Numbered from the stretch's first letter, positions 1 through 6,385 are shown. The stretch: DNA of 6,635 bases from CAYSBA01 sp964429075 [NCBI: uncultured bacterium] (GCA_964429075.1 CAYSBA010000070.1:1-6635); one strand, 5' to 3'. Translations and numbers: made by a program. Notes: generated from the sequence alone by a model not told the origin.

Positions 1-743
1 AACCTCTTTGACAATCTCTCCTGTAACAATTTTAAATCTGGATCTGTTGGTGTTTCCTTTTTTGATGAAGTCTCTTTTCTTCTTCTTATTTCATCTTCAA
101 GCCTACGCACAGACCATCCACCTTTTAGACATTTTTCTGCAAGATTAACTATCTCTGACGGGTCTTCAGCGCCGAGTAATGCCCTGGCATGACCATAGCT
201 CAGCAAATTATTTTTGATCATCTCCCTGACCCTCCATGGAAGACCAAGGAGTCTTAAATAGTTTGTAACCTGTGGCCTTGATATTCCGGTTTTCTTTGCA
301 ACTTCTGTGTGACTTAGACCAAATTCATTTACCAGTGTTGCCAGACCACTTGCTATCTCAAGGGGATTGAGGTCTTCTCTCTGGAGATTCTCAACAAGGG
401 CTGAAAATAGAGACGTCTTATCATCCATCTGCATAATAATCGCGGGTATCTTTTTTAAACCAGCACGTGCAGATGCCCTGAGTCTTCTCTCACCCGCTAT
501 AAGTTCAAAATCATCTCCTTTTCTTTTTACAACAATTGGATTCAGCAGTCCTACTTCTTTTATTGATTTTGCAAGTGAATCTAACGTTTCGTCATCAAAT
601 TTTTCTCTTGGTTGCACTCTCGATGGCTTCACTAAGTCTATATCTATCTTTGTAAGTTGAAAATCATCGTTTTCAGAGGGTAGTTTAACTCCATCTTTAA
701 AGAGATATTCGAGTCCCCTACCCAACGACCTTTTTTTTGTCAT
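1..743 (-). CDS. parB: Chromosome partitioning protein ParB (C-terminus cut off by window edge)
   Basis: ParB is a CTP-dependent DNA clamp that loads at parS centromere sites, spreads along DNA and stimulates the ATPase of ParA to segregate origins. The 247 residues visible start with a short basic ParA-contact peptide (SLGRGLEYLF, residues 6-15). The ParB/Srx nuclease-like domain follows, with the CTP-binding motifs GERRLR (84-89) and ENLQRE (118-123). Next comes a helix-turn-helix at about 141-169 (LSHTEVAKKTGISRPQVTNY) that reads parS. The last visible residues, DPDLKLLQERLSKR, are the usual lead into the C-terminal dimerisation domain. Family members are about 280-300 residues, so roughly 40-50 are missing beyond position 1. 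The ATG at 741-743 overlaps the parA stop by 4 nt (ATGA) and has a strong Shine-Dalgarno, so it is translationally coupled to parA. The reading frame is intact throughout. Confidence 0.97.
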   Translation of the reverse strand, partial: MTKKRSLGRGLEYLFKDGVKLPSENDDFQLTKIDIDLVKPSRVQPREKFDDETLDSLAKSIKEVGLLNPIVVKRKGDDFELIAGERRLRASARAGLKKIPAIIMQMDDKTSLFSALVENLQREDLNPLEIASGLATLVNEFGLSHTEVAKKTGISRPQVTNYLRLLGLPWRVREMIKNNLLSYGHARALLGAEDPSEIVNLAEKCLKGGWSVRRLEDEIRRRKETSSKKETPTDPDLKLLQERLSKR

Positions 744-1510
744 TCCTGCCTCCTTTTGATAATCTCGGCTGCAAGATTAAGATAGTCCTTTGAACCGTAT
801 GATGCAATGTTGTATAGCATTACCGGTAATCCAAAACTTGGTGCTTCACTTAGTGTAACATTTCTTCTAATAACTGTATTAAATAAAAGACCATCCATAT
901 GATTTTTTAGTTCTTCTAAAACCTGCTTACAGATGTTGTTTCGTTTATCATACATGGTAACAAGTACACCCTCCACTCTAACCACCTTGTTAAGATAACT
1001 CTTAATATATTCCAAGGTTCTGAAGATCTGCCTAAGGCCATCCATAGGGAGAAATTCTGCCTGCACAGGAATAATAACAGAGTCAGCTGCATAGAGGGCA
1101 TTTATAGTCAAAGGCCCAAGTGAGGGTGGACAATCAATCAATACATAGTCGAAATCCAGAACTGTTTCTATTAGCTTACGACTTAAAAAGGAATACCTGT
1201 TTTCTCTTTCTGCGAGTTCAAGCTCAAGGGCTGCCATATCTTCAGAGCCTGGAATCACCCATAGGTTCTCTAAATGAACACTTTTTATAGCATCTTTTAT
1301 GTCTATTCTATCTGAGAGGATGTCGTGTATGTTCTTTTTTGTATCTTCAATTCCCAACGATATTGTCAGGTTACATTGCGAATCAAAATCAACAAGAAGG
1401 ACCCTTTTTTCAAGTATAGCAAGGGCAGATCCAAGGTTTACACAGGTTGTTGTTTTACCTACGCCACCTTTTTGATTTGCAACGGCTATTATTTTTGCCC
1501 CTTCAGACAA
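740..1510 (-). CDS. parA: Chromosome partitioning ATPase ParA (Soj), likely TTG start
   Basis: ParA is a cytoplasmic ATPase of the MinD/ParA superfamily that binds DNA non-specifically as an ATP dimer and is released by ParB, moving origins apart. From the TTG start the protein is 256 residues, normal for the chromosomal family. It has the deviant Walker A KGGVGKTTT (14-22) with the signature lysine K14, the A' motif DFDSQCN (41-47), Walker B VLIDCPPSLG (123-132), and the C-terminal family stretch RRNVTLSEAPSFGLP (215-229). In the A' motif the common DPQ is DSQ. I prefer TTG at 1508-1510: it gives the usual MSEGAKIIAVANQKGG beginning, and GAGG sits 6 nt upstream. An ATG at 1559-1561 would add 17 residues that look unlike the family and has no clear ribosome site. 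The TTG start overlaps the preceding kinase gene by 8 nt. parB follows with a 4-nt overlap. Confidence 0.96.
   Translation of the reverse strand: MSEGAKIIAVANQKGGVGKTTTCVNLGSALAILEKRVLLVDFDSQCNLTISLGIEDTKKNIHDILSDRIDIKDAIKSVHLENLWVIPGSEDMAALELELAERENRYSFLSRKLIETVLDFDYVLIDCPPSLGPLTINALYAADSVIIPVQAEFLPMDGLRQIFRTLEYIKSYLNKVVRVEGVLVTMYDKRNNICKQVLEELKNHMDGLLFNTVIRRNVTLSEAPSFGLPVMLYNIASYGSKDYLNLAAEIIKRRQE
749..755 (-). promoter_or_regulatory. Shine-Dalgarno of parB
   Basis: Read on the minus strand this is AAGGAGG, ending 5 nt before the parB ATG. It lies inside the last codons of parA, which supports both the parB start and coupled translation of the pair. Confidence 0.85.
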
Positions 1511-3044
1511 CTCCTGCCTCTCTAAGTACAAGATCTGCTGCCAGTTCTGGTGTGATATCATGTGTAATTCTTACAACAGGTGAACCCTCATCAACTGAAG
1601 GGGGCTCAATCAGCTCTTTTTGTTTTAAAAATATTTCATAATCACCATCAGAGGTATCATAATATCTTTTTTTTGTTGATCTTATCATGGCTTCCTTTTC
1701 ATCTATATCCATATAGACAATTATTACCCCAGTACCAAGACTCTTTGCCACCTCAATAAATCTCTGTCGGTGTCTTCTCTTTATAAAGGTGGCATCTGCC
1801 ACTACAGACCATCCTTCTGAAAGTGAATTCTGCACAGCTTTGAGAAGTTTTTTGTATACCCTATCACTTACAGGAGAAGAATAGACCATTTCTTTAAATT
1901 CGTCAGGAACACTTGTAATTGGAGTGAATCCAAAAAGATCCTTTCTTATTGAATCTGAACGATAGATTAATGAAGGGAACCTGTATGATATTTCATCAGC
2001 AAGTGTGCTCTTCCCCGAGCGAGATGGCCCACACATCAAAAATAGTACAGGCCTCTTTTCTCTTTTAATTAGATTGTAGGCAAGATCGAAATAGCCCTTT
2101 GCCTCCTCTAAAACAGAGGTTTTTTTTGTATCACTCCAGATAAAAGAGTTGACCTTCCCCCGTACATACGCCCTGTAAACGAGATAGAACCTTAGAACTT
2201 CGGGCAGCGATATATCGGGCTCAATACTCAAATATGAATTCAACAACAAAAAGGCATCATTAATCGAAGATCTATAGATACAATCCATTACAAGAAAGGC
2301 AATATCAGAAGCTGTGTCGATAAACCTGAACCTCTCATTAAACTCAATACAATCGGTAACCCAGATTTTACTATCATCTGCATAGATCTGTTTGAGATGT
2401 AGATCACCATGACAATCTCTTATTCGACCCTTCTTTTTTCTATTTATAAAAACAGATTCTCGCTCTAAGAAATCGTAGGAGTATTCTTTTATTGCATCAT
2501 AGATATCCTTATCTATGGTCTTTGATATAAAATCTATTGTCTGATTGAAATTCTCTTCGATAGAAATCCTTATGGTCTTAATATCCCCAAAGCGTTCTAT
2601 ATACTCTCCACCTTCAGCACCTCTATGAAAACAGGCAATCTTTCTGCCTAGTTTTGATAGGAGCGATCTTTTTTGCTCTGTTGTCAAAGCCCTGATCTTT
2701 GTAGCCAGAAGGTCTTCGTCTTTCAACCGCTTCATCACAAGTACCGGTTCAACTCTTCTACCATCCTTTGATAATAAATAGGTCCCATTTTTCTCTACAA
2801 GGTAGGTAATCCCTTCATAGATGTCTGGTGAAAGTCGCTGGTTAAGTTTTAACTCTCTTACTATATTCTCCTCTCTCTTTTCATAGCTTGAATAATCGAG
2901 AAAACCAAAATCTACAGGCTTTTTAATCTTATAGACCCTATCTCCAACCAAAAAAACGGTGGATATGTGAGTCTCCACAACCTTTATATCTCTCTTGCCT
3001 TTTCCCCAGAATTCGGGTGATTGCATTATCTTTTTAATGTCCAT
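1503..3044 (-). CDS. Two-domain kinase-like protein: aminoglycoside phosphotransferase-like domain plus P-loop ATPase/kinase domain
   Basis: This is a 513-residue fusion of a type known in many proteobacteria (COG2187-like plus COG0645-like); its substrate is not established. The N-terminal half is an APH/choline-kinase-like fold. VYKIKKPVDFGFLDYSS (37-53) supplies the probable ATP-contact lysines, CHGDLHLKQI (211-220) is the catalytic Brenner-type HGD loop, and the segment around IDTASD (242-247) supplies the metal-binding aspartate. The C-terminal half is a P-loop domain with Walker A GPSRSGKST (339-347), a RSDSIRK segment (362-368) and DATF (417-420), resembling zeta-toxin/gluconate-kinase-type small-molecule kinases. 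Resistance to aminoglycosides should not be inferred. The chosen ATG (3042-3044) gives MDIKKIMQSPEFW and overlaps the regulator stop by 11 nt. An ATG at 3086 would add 14 residues lying inside the regulator gene. The 3' end overlaps parA by 8 nt. No frameshift is seen. Confidence 0.9.
   Translation of the reverse strand: MDIKKIMQSPEFWGKGKRDIKVVETHISTVFLVGDRVYKIKKPVDFGFLDYSSYEKREENIVRELKLNQRLSPDIYEGITYLVEKNGTYLLSKDGRRVEPVLVMKRLKDEDLLATKIRALTTEQKRSLLSKLGRKIACFHRGAEGGEYIERFGDIKTIRISIEENFNQTIDFISKTIDKDIYDAIKEYSYDFLERESVFINRKKKGRIRDCHGDLHLKQIYADDSKIWVTDCIEFNERFRFIDTASDIAFLVMDCIYRSSINDAFLLLNSYLSIEPDISLPEVLRFYLVYRAYVRGKVNSFIWSDTKKTSVLEEAKGYFDLAYNLIKREKRPVLFLMCGPSRSGKSTLADEISYRFPSLIYRSDSIRKDLFGFTPITSVPDEFKEMVYSSPVSDRVYKKLLKAVQNSLSEGWSVVADATFIKRRHRQRFIEVAKSLGTGVIIVYMDIDEKEAMIRSTKKRYYDTSDGDYEIFLKQKELIEPPSVDEGSPVVRITHDITPELAADLVLREAGVV
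1517..1522 (-). promoter_or_regulatory. Probable Shine-Dalgarno deciding the parA TTG start
   Basis: On the minus strand this reads GAGAGG, with 6 nt (CAGGAG) before the TTG at 1508-1510. The second purine stretch CAGGAG abuts the TTG and is too close to serve that codon. The upstream ATG at 1559-1561 has only a weak AAGAA-type stretch before it. Confidence 0.5.
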
Positions 3045-4383
3045 CTTCTTTGATCTTCCTGTAAATGGTTCTTGCTGATATACCAAGAATCCTTGCTGCC
3101 ATCTCTTTATCTCCTCCTGTTCTCCTTAGGGTGTATCGTATAACCATATCCTCAATCTCGTCAAGTCTTGCACCAAATGGTATTGTAAGTAAATCTTTAC
3201 TTGTATCTGATTCAACATCTGAAAGCACTTCAAGAAGTATATTTTTATCGATTAGTCTTTCGTCAACTGTCAGTGATAGGCGTTCTACAAGATTTTCCAG
3301 CTCCCTTACATTACCAGGCCAATGATAAGACCTTAATACAGAAAGACCGTCTCTTGTGAATCCTTCCACTTTTATATCCTCATGCTTATTCTTTATCCGC
3401 TTTAAAAAATGCTCTACTAAAAGTGGTATATCCTGCAGCCTCTCTCTTAATGGTGGTATCGTTATTTTCATAACATTTAATCTATAGTAAAGATCTTCCC
3501 TAAACCTGCCTTCTTCAACCTCATGCTGGAGTTTTTTATTTGTTGCTGCAATTACCCTTACATCTACATGAATGCTTCGTGTAGAGCCAATGGGCATTAT
3601 TTCACCACTCTGCAGGAAACGCAACAGTTTTACCTGAAGCTCTGGACGTAATTCCCCTATCTCATCAAGAAAGAGTGTCCCTCCAGATGCACTTTTGATC
3701 TTTCCTTCGTAGTCTGTATTGGCCCCTGTAAATGCACCCTTTTTAAATCCAAAAAGCTCTGATTCCATAAGACTATCTGGCATCACTGTAAGATCTATAA
3801 TTTGAAAATATCGGTTTGAACGTTTGCTCATTTCATGGATCATCCTTGCAACAATCTCCTTCCCTGTACCGCTTTCTCCCTCTATAAGAACAGTTATGTC
3901 TGTAGGTGCAATCCTTTCTATTATCTTTTTTACCCTTTTAATCTGAGGTGATTCGCCGACAAGAACAGGGTTGGTATAGTTTTTTAATCTTTTTTTAAGC
4001 TCTCTATTTTCAAGAGATAGTATTCTCCTCTCAATTGCCTTTTCTACAGATTTTAAAACAAAAACAGATTTTAGGGGTTTTGCAATAAAATCAAATGCAC
4101 CCTCTTTCATTGCAGATACAGCACGTTCAATTGTACCATAGGCTGTAACCAGGATCACCTCTATATCCGGCCATTTTGTTTTTATTTCCCTGAGGAGTTC
4201 CAGCCCATCCATCTTATCCATAACAAGATCAGTAATAACAAGGTCAATCTCCTTCTGCCTTAGAAGATCAAGCGCAGAAATAGCATCTGTAGCGGTGTCA
4301 ATTTCATAGTCCTTTGCAGAAAGGATCCTCTTCAAAGATTCAAGGTTTTCTCTGTTGTCATCAACCAATAAAATCCTGTACAT
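3034..4383 (-). CDS. Sigma-54-dependent response regulator (NtrC/AtoC family)
   Basis: This is a 449-residue bacterial enhancer-binding protein that would activate sigma-54 promoters when phosphorylated by a sensor kinase. Domains in order are: receiver (about 1-120), with acidic pair D8-D9, phosphoacceptor D52 in TDLVMDKMDG, T80 and K102; a linker helix (about 115-137); the AAA+ domain (about 140-370), with Walker A GESGTGKE (169-176), GAFTGA sigma-54 contact loop (216-221), Walker B GGTLFLDE (234-241), an arginine-finger region FREDLYYRLN (294-303) and WPGNVRELEN (355-364); and a Fis-type helix-turn-helix (about 405-445, ending ARILGISARTIYRKIKE). All key residues are present, so it should be functional. 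No histidine kinase lies in the window, so its partner and target genes are unknown. ATG at 4381-4383 is preferred over an ATG at 4422 because the receiver then begins normally (MYRILLVDDN) and AAGGG sits 7 nt upstream. Confidence 0.96.
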   Translation of the reverse strand: MYRILLVDDNRENLESLKRILSAKDYEIDTATDAISALDLLRQKEIDLVITDLVMDKMDGLELLREIKTKWPDIEVILVTAYGTIERAVSAMKEGAFDFIAKPLKSVFVLKSVEKAIERRILSLENRELKKRLKNYTNPVLVGESPQIKRVKKIIERIAPTDITVLIEGESGTGKEIVARMIHEMSKRSNRYFQIIDLTVMPDSLMESELFGFKKGAFTGANTDYEGKIKSASGGTLFLDEIGELRPELQVKLLRFLQSGEIMPIGSTRSIHVDVRVIAATNKKLQHEVEEGRFREDLYYRLNVMKITIPPLRERLQDIPLLVEHFLKRIKNKHEDIKVEGFTRDGLSVLRSYHWPGNVRELENLVERLSLTVDERLIDKNILLEVLSDVESDTSKDLLTIPFGARLDEIEDMVIRYTLRRTGGDKEMAARILGISARTIYRKIKEDGH

Positions 4384-4390
4384 AATTAAT

Positions 4391-4395
4391 CCCTT
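4391..4395 (-). promoter_or_regulatory. Shine-Dalgarno of the response regulator gene
   Basis: Minus-strand AAGGG ends 7 nt before the ATG at 4383. It overlaps the stop codon of the lipoprotein gene, which supports the downstream start and coupled translation. Confidence 0.65.
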
Positions 4396-5002
4396 ATGGA
4401 GAAACAGGAGCGCAGATAACATCCATATCCTGAAATGTATCCGGGCAGGAATTTACACAGAATCCCCTCAATTCGCTCGAATATTTAAGATCAATACCAC
4501 TCCATCCAAGGATCAGGACAAAATAGATACCATCTTTTATGGTAGAAAGATCCGGTGGATCTTTATCCCTATCCGGTAGCCCATCTGTATCAACTCCATT
4601 GCCGTCTGTATATCTTACATTTCCTGTTACTCCTTTTTCGAGAGAAGAATTCCATGACCAGATGATATGCTTTCGTGAAGATTCAGGAATGTTTGAGGAT
4701 TCTGGCTGAGGGATCGGGGCATCGAAGATATAGATTGCATAAAAATCTGCATCCTTCTGCTCATATTGTATAAAAAATTTAGATGGATTGCTAAAGTCAA
4801 CCTCCTGACATCTCAATGGCATGTAGAATTTTAGTAGCTCTGTACCCTTAATGAAGGGATTTTCAGGTACTGTAAAACTGTATCCTACACAACTATCACC
4901 AATGCAGTTATCCCCATCTTTTGCTGCATTTTTTGCAGCACAACCTTCTAAAATTATTATTGAAAATAGTATCATCAATATCCTATAATGCATTGTTTTC
5001 AT
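4394..5002 (-). CDS. Putative outer-membrane lipoprotein, cysteine-rich, function unknown
   Basis: I do not recognise a family. The 202-residue product begins with a basic start and a hydrophobic stretch ending in the lipobox LEGC, so C21 is the predicted lipidated residue. Alanine at +2 gives no inner-membrane retention signal, so outer-membrane sorting is likely. The mature part carries six further cysteines: C33 and C38 (NCIGDSC), C65, C182, C186 and C197. That even number is compatible with three disulfides in the periplasm. Residues 133-148 (DGNGVDTDGLPDRDKD) resemble one calcium-binding thrombospondin type 3-like or EF-loop repeat. The segment FVLILGWSGIDL (161-172) is strand-like rather than a membrane span. 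It starts 2 nt after the barrel-protein gene ends and stops 10 nt before the regulator gene. A start at the internal ATG (4991-4993, residue 4) is also possible. Confidence 0.85.
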   Translation of the reverse strand: MKTMHYRILMILFSIIILEGCAAKNAAKDGDNCIGDSCVGYSFTVPENPFIKGTELLKFYMPLRCQEVDFSNPSKFFIQYEQKDADFYAIYIFDAPIPQPESSNIPESSRKHIIWSWNSSLEKGVTGNVRYTDGNGVDTDGLPDRDKDPPDLSTIKDGIYFVLILGWSGIDLKYSSELRGFCVNSCPDTFQDMDVICAPVSP

Positions 5003-5004
5003 CT

Positions 5005-6099
5005 CTAAAACCTATACCTTACTCCTGCTGCAAGATAAAGGCCAACTGGAAATAGCTCTCTCTTCTCATAGACCGGACCACCAAAAGGGTTAAAGTGTTT
5101 TTCTTCTATCAAGACCTTACCTCCCATCCTGTATGCAAATTTCAGCTGAGGGACAAAACGCGATAGGGGATAAAATGAAACATTTATACCAATTTTATAA
5201 AAGAAGGATGTACCATCAATTAATTCAGGAAGTCGTTTTTTTATTTCTTCATCCACTTTAATCGTTAGACCGGTCGTAAACAGATATCCTAAACCCACAC
5301 CTGCAGCAAAATCTATTATATCAGCTAATTGAAATACCATATAATCTGTATAAAAAAGTAGATAAAGAGAAGAGAGACTACCTGTGTATGTCCTGGTCTC
5401 TTCAGTTGGATTTGTTGCAGTCTTAAGATCTACATACGCACTATTGAGCCCTGAACTTAGATAAAATCTAAACCTTCTGTAAGAATGCACATAGCTAAGG
5501 GATAATAATATCCCCTTTTTTAATCCCTTCTGCGGGATATTTAAGCCGGCAGTAAGATCTATTCCATTCAACCTCCTCTCTTCGATAAGGTTTTTAAAGC
5601 GTATCCAGCCACTATATCTCTTTTTAAATAATTTCAACAAGATCTTCTTGGTAAACTCAGAAAACCTCTCTTTATTTCTAACAAGGACAGCAACCCTTTC
5701 AACAGATTTACCACTCTTTGGCTCAAGTAGAGTAAATATCAAAGAAATAACATCACCCTCCTTTGATACCGATCCTGTAAGAACAAGATCAGCTCCAAGA
5801 AGGCCTGCAATATTGGTGTAACAATTTATGTTTTCACATCCCAAAAGCTGTTTCTGTTGCTCCAGAGTAAGTAATTCTTTTACCTCATCCATCGTTATTG
5901 AATGATACTCATCAAAGCTTGCTACCACTGCAGATGCAATCTTGGTTGCAAGTTTTGCATAGCCACTACTAATTGCATCCTGAGACTTTACTGGCATAAT
6001 CAGAATCTCTTTTTCTTGCCTTTTTTCTTCTGCCTTGGCTGTTAGCGGTAGACACAATAAGAGCATAAAAATGGTATATATATATCTCATCATGTTCAT
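5005..6099 (-). CDS. Exported protein with TolB-like N-terminal domain and C-terminal outer-membrane beta-barrel
   Basis: The product is about 364 residues from the ATG at 6097-6099. A signal peptide of hydrophobic residues (IYTIFMLLLCLPLTAKA) is probably cut near residue 23, before EEKRQEK. Residues about 30-155 resemble the TolB N-terminal/FlgO-like fold seen in many deltaproteobacterial exported proteins: a beta strand ILIMPV, a Cys pair (C88, C93 in GCENINC), then GADLVLTGSVSKEGD (102-116). From about residue 180 the chain alternates polar and aromatic or hydrophobic residues in short strands and ends in GVRYRF, the terminal aromatic typical of outer-membrane barrels; about eight strands would fit. 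Role unknown: perhaps a cell-surface anchor or sensor. It heads the leftward operon. The start is uncertain: ATGs at 6136-6138, 6097-6099, 6091-6093 and 6088-6090 are in frame and none has a clear ribosome site. The upstream form would add MACFFWAIFIKNK before the signal peptide. Confidence 0.85.
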   Translation of the reverse strand: MNMMRYIYTIFMLLLCLPLTAKAEEKRQEKEILIMPVKSQDAISSGYAKLATKIASAVVASFDEYHSITMDEVKELLTLEQQKQLLGCENINCYTNIAGLLGADLVLTGSVSKEGDVISLIFTLLEPKSGKSVERVAVLVRNKERFSEFTKKILLKLFKKRYSGWIRFKNLIEERRLNGIDLTAGLNIPQKGLKKGILLSLSYVHSYRRFRFYLSSGLNSAYVDLKTATNPTEETRTYTGSLSSLYLLFYTDYMVFQLADIIDFAAGVGLGYLFTTGLTIKVDEEIKKRLPELIDGTSFFYKIGINVSFYPLSRFVPQLKFAYRMGGKVLIEEKHFNPFGGPVYEKRELFPVGLYLAAGVRYRF

Positions 6100-6145
6100 T
6101 TTATTTTTTATAAAAATTGCCCAAAAAAAACAAGCCATAATTATG

Positions 6146-6151
6146 TGTATA
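6146..6151 (-). promoter_or_regulatory. Candidate -10 element for the leftward operon
   Basis: Minus-strand TATACA matches the -10 consensus at four of six positions. Initiation about 7 nt downstream would fall near 6139, giving a leader of about 40 nt to the ATG at 6099, or an almost leaderless message for the ATG at 6138. No good -35 lies 16-18 nt upstream (CTCAGG at 17 nt), so it would be weak or need an activator. Confidence 0.3.
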
Positions 6152-6156
6152 AAAGA

Positions 6157-6180
6157 ATCAGTTGCCTGCCTGAGACTGAT
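6157..6180. repeat. Perfect inverted repeat ATCAGT-N12-ACTGAT, possible operator
   Basis: The 6-nt arms at 6157-6162 and 6175-6180 are exact reverse complements, with centres 18 bp apart, close to two helical turns. The repeat lies just upstream of the leftward -10 candidate and covers the spacer and -35 area. A dimeric regulator could bind here. The arms are short, so chance occurrence is possible. Confidence 0.35.
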
Positions 6181-6215
6181 GTAATATTGGTTGATATGGA
6201 TGTATCTTTTTGCTC

Positions 6216-6232
6216 TTTTTCTGATAGAAAAA
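6216..6232. repeat. Short AT-rich hairpin
   Basis: TTTTTCT (6216-6222) and AGAAAAA (6226-6232) are perfectly complementary around a GAT loop. With two strong pairs at most, it is too weak for an intrinsic terminator in either direction. The A tract (6228-6234) lies about 20-25 bp upstream of the rightward -35 and may simply be a bent or UP-like promoter element. Confidence 0.3.
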
Positions 6233-6252
6233 AATAACCCTTTATTACGAGG

Positions 6253-6282
6253 TTGACAATCCCATACAATTGTATATCTAAA
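6253..6282 (+). promoter_or_regulatory. Probable sigma-70-type promoter of tRNA-Ser and crotonase
   Basis: TTGACA at 6253-6258 is a perfect -35. The downstream -10 is ambiguous: TATCTA (6275-6280, 16-nt spacer) or TCTAAA (6277-6282, 18-nt spacer). Either would start transcription very near the tRNA 5' end at 6289, implying a leader of only a few nucleotides. An alternative -10, TACAAT (6265-6270, five of six matches), would pair with a poor -35 (TTATTA, 6242-6247) and give a leader of about 10-12 nt. Confidence 0.6.
6264..6275. repeat. 12-bp perfect palindrome ATACAATTGTAT inside the tRNA promoter
   Basis: Every base pairs in a perfect dyad with its centre between 6269 and 6270. The site sits between the -35 TTGACA and the possible -10 elements. 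It contains TACAAT on both strands, so it could act as a -10 in either direction or as an operator. Its AT-rich composition makes chance more likely. Confidence 0.4.
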
Positions 6283-6288
6283 AAGGCT

Positions 6289-6375
6289 GGAGAGATGGCC
6301 GAGTGGTTTAAGGCGTCTGATTCGAAATCAGGTGTCCCGTTTTCGGGACCGGGGGTTCGAATCCCCCTCTCTCCG
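6289..6375 (+). tRNA. tRNA-Ser, anticodon CGA
   Basis: The 87-nt sequence folds as a type II tRNA. The acceptor stem is GGAGAGA (6289-6295) with TCTCTCC (6368-6374), followed by discriminator G at 6375. The D arm contains GAGTGGTTTAAGGC. The anticodon loop TTCGAAA (6321-6327) is closed by CTGA/TCAG, with anticodon CGA at 6323-6325, which reads UCG serine codons. The long variable arm GTCCCG-TTTT-CGGGAC is typical of serine tRNAs. The T arm is GGGGG-TTCGAAT-CCCCC (6351-6367). The 3' CCA is not encoded (GTA follows), so the organism must add it enzymatically. A coding gene begins 21 nt downstream with no terminator between, so the tRNA is probably cut out of a longer transcript. Confidence 0.98.
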
Positions 6376-6385
6376 TAGGGCTTAT

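Noticed and set aside
463-470. GCACGTGC palindrome inside parB as a possible parS centromere site
   Set aside because: It shares the CACGTG core with the parS consensus TGTTTCACGTGAAACA, but the flanking bases do not match. It is better explained as Ala-Arg-Ala codons of ParB.
367-660. Open reading frame on the plus strand across parB
   Set aside because: It is antisense to a clear ParB coding frame and its translation has no recognisable protein features.
916-1101. Second minus-strand frame inside parA
   Set aside because: It lies wholly within the conserved ParA frame and the peptide looks like out-of-frame translation.
1503-3044. Aminoglycoside resistance gene
   Set aside because: The APH-like fold is shared by many kinases. 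The fusion to a P-loop domain and its place in a parAB operon do not suggest antibiotic modification.
3065-3325. Serine-rich plus-strand frame opposite the regulator's DNA-binding domain
   Set aside because: Its low-complexity serine content is the reverse-strand echo of the regulator gene, and no ribosome site supports it.
6216-6240. Intrinsic terminator from the TTTTTCT/AGAAAAA hairpin
   Set aside because: The stem is almost entirely A-T pairs and no coding gene ends close to it on either strand.
6289-6375. tRNA-Ser as an integration site for a mobile element
   Set aside because: No integrase, direct repeat of the tRNA 3' end or foreign-looking gene is present in the window.
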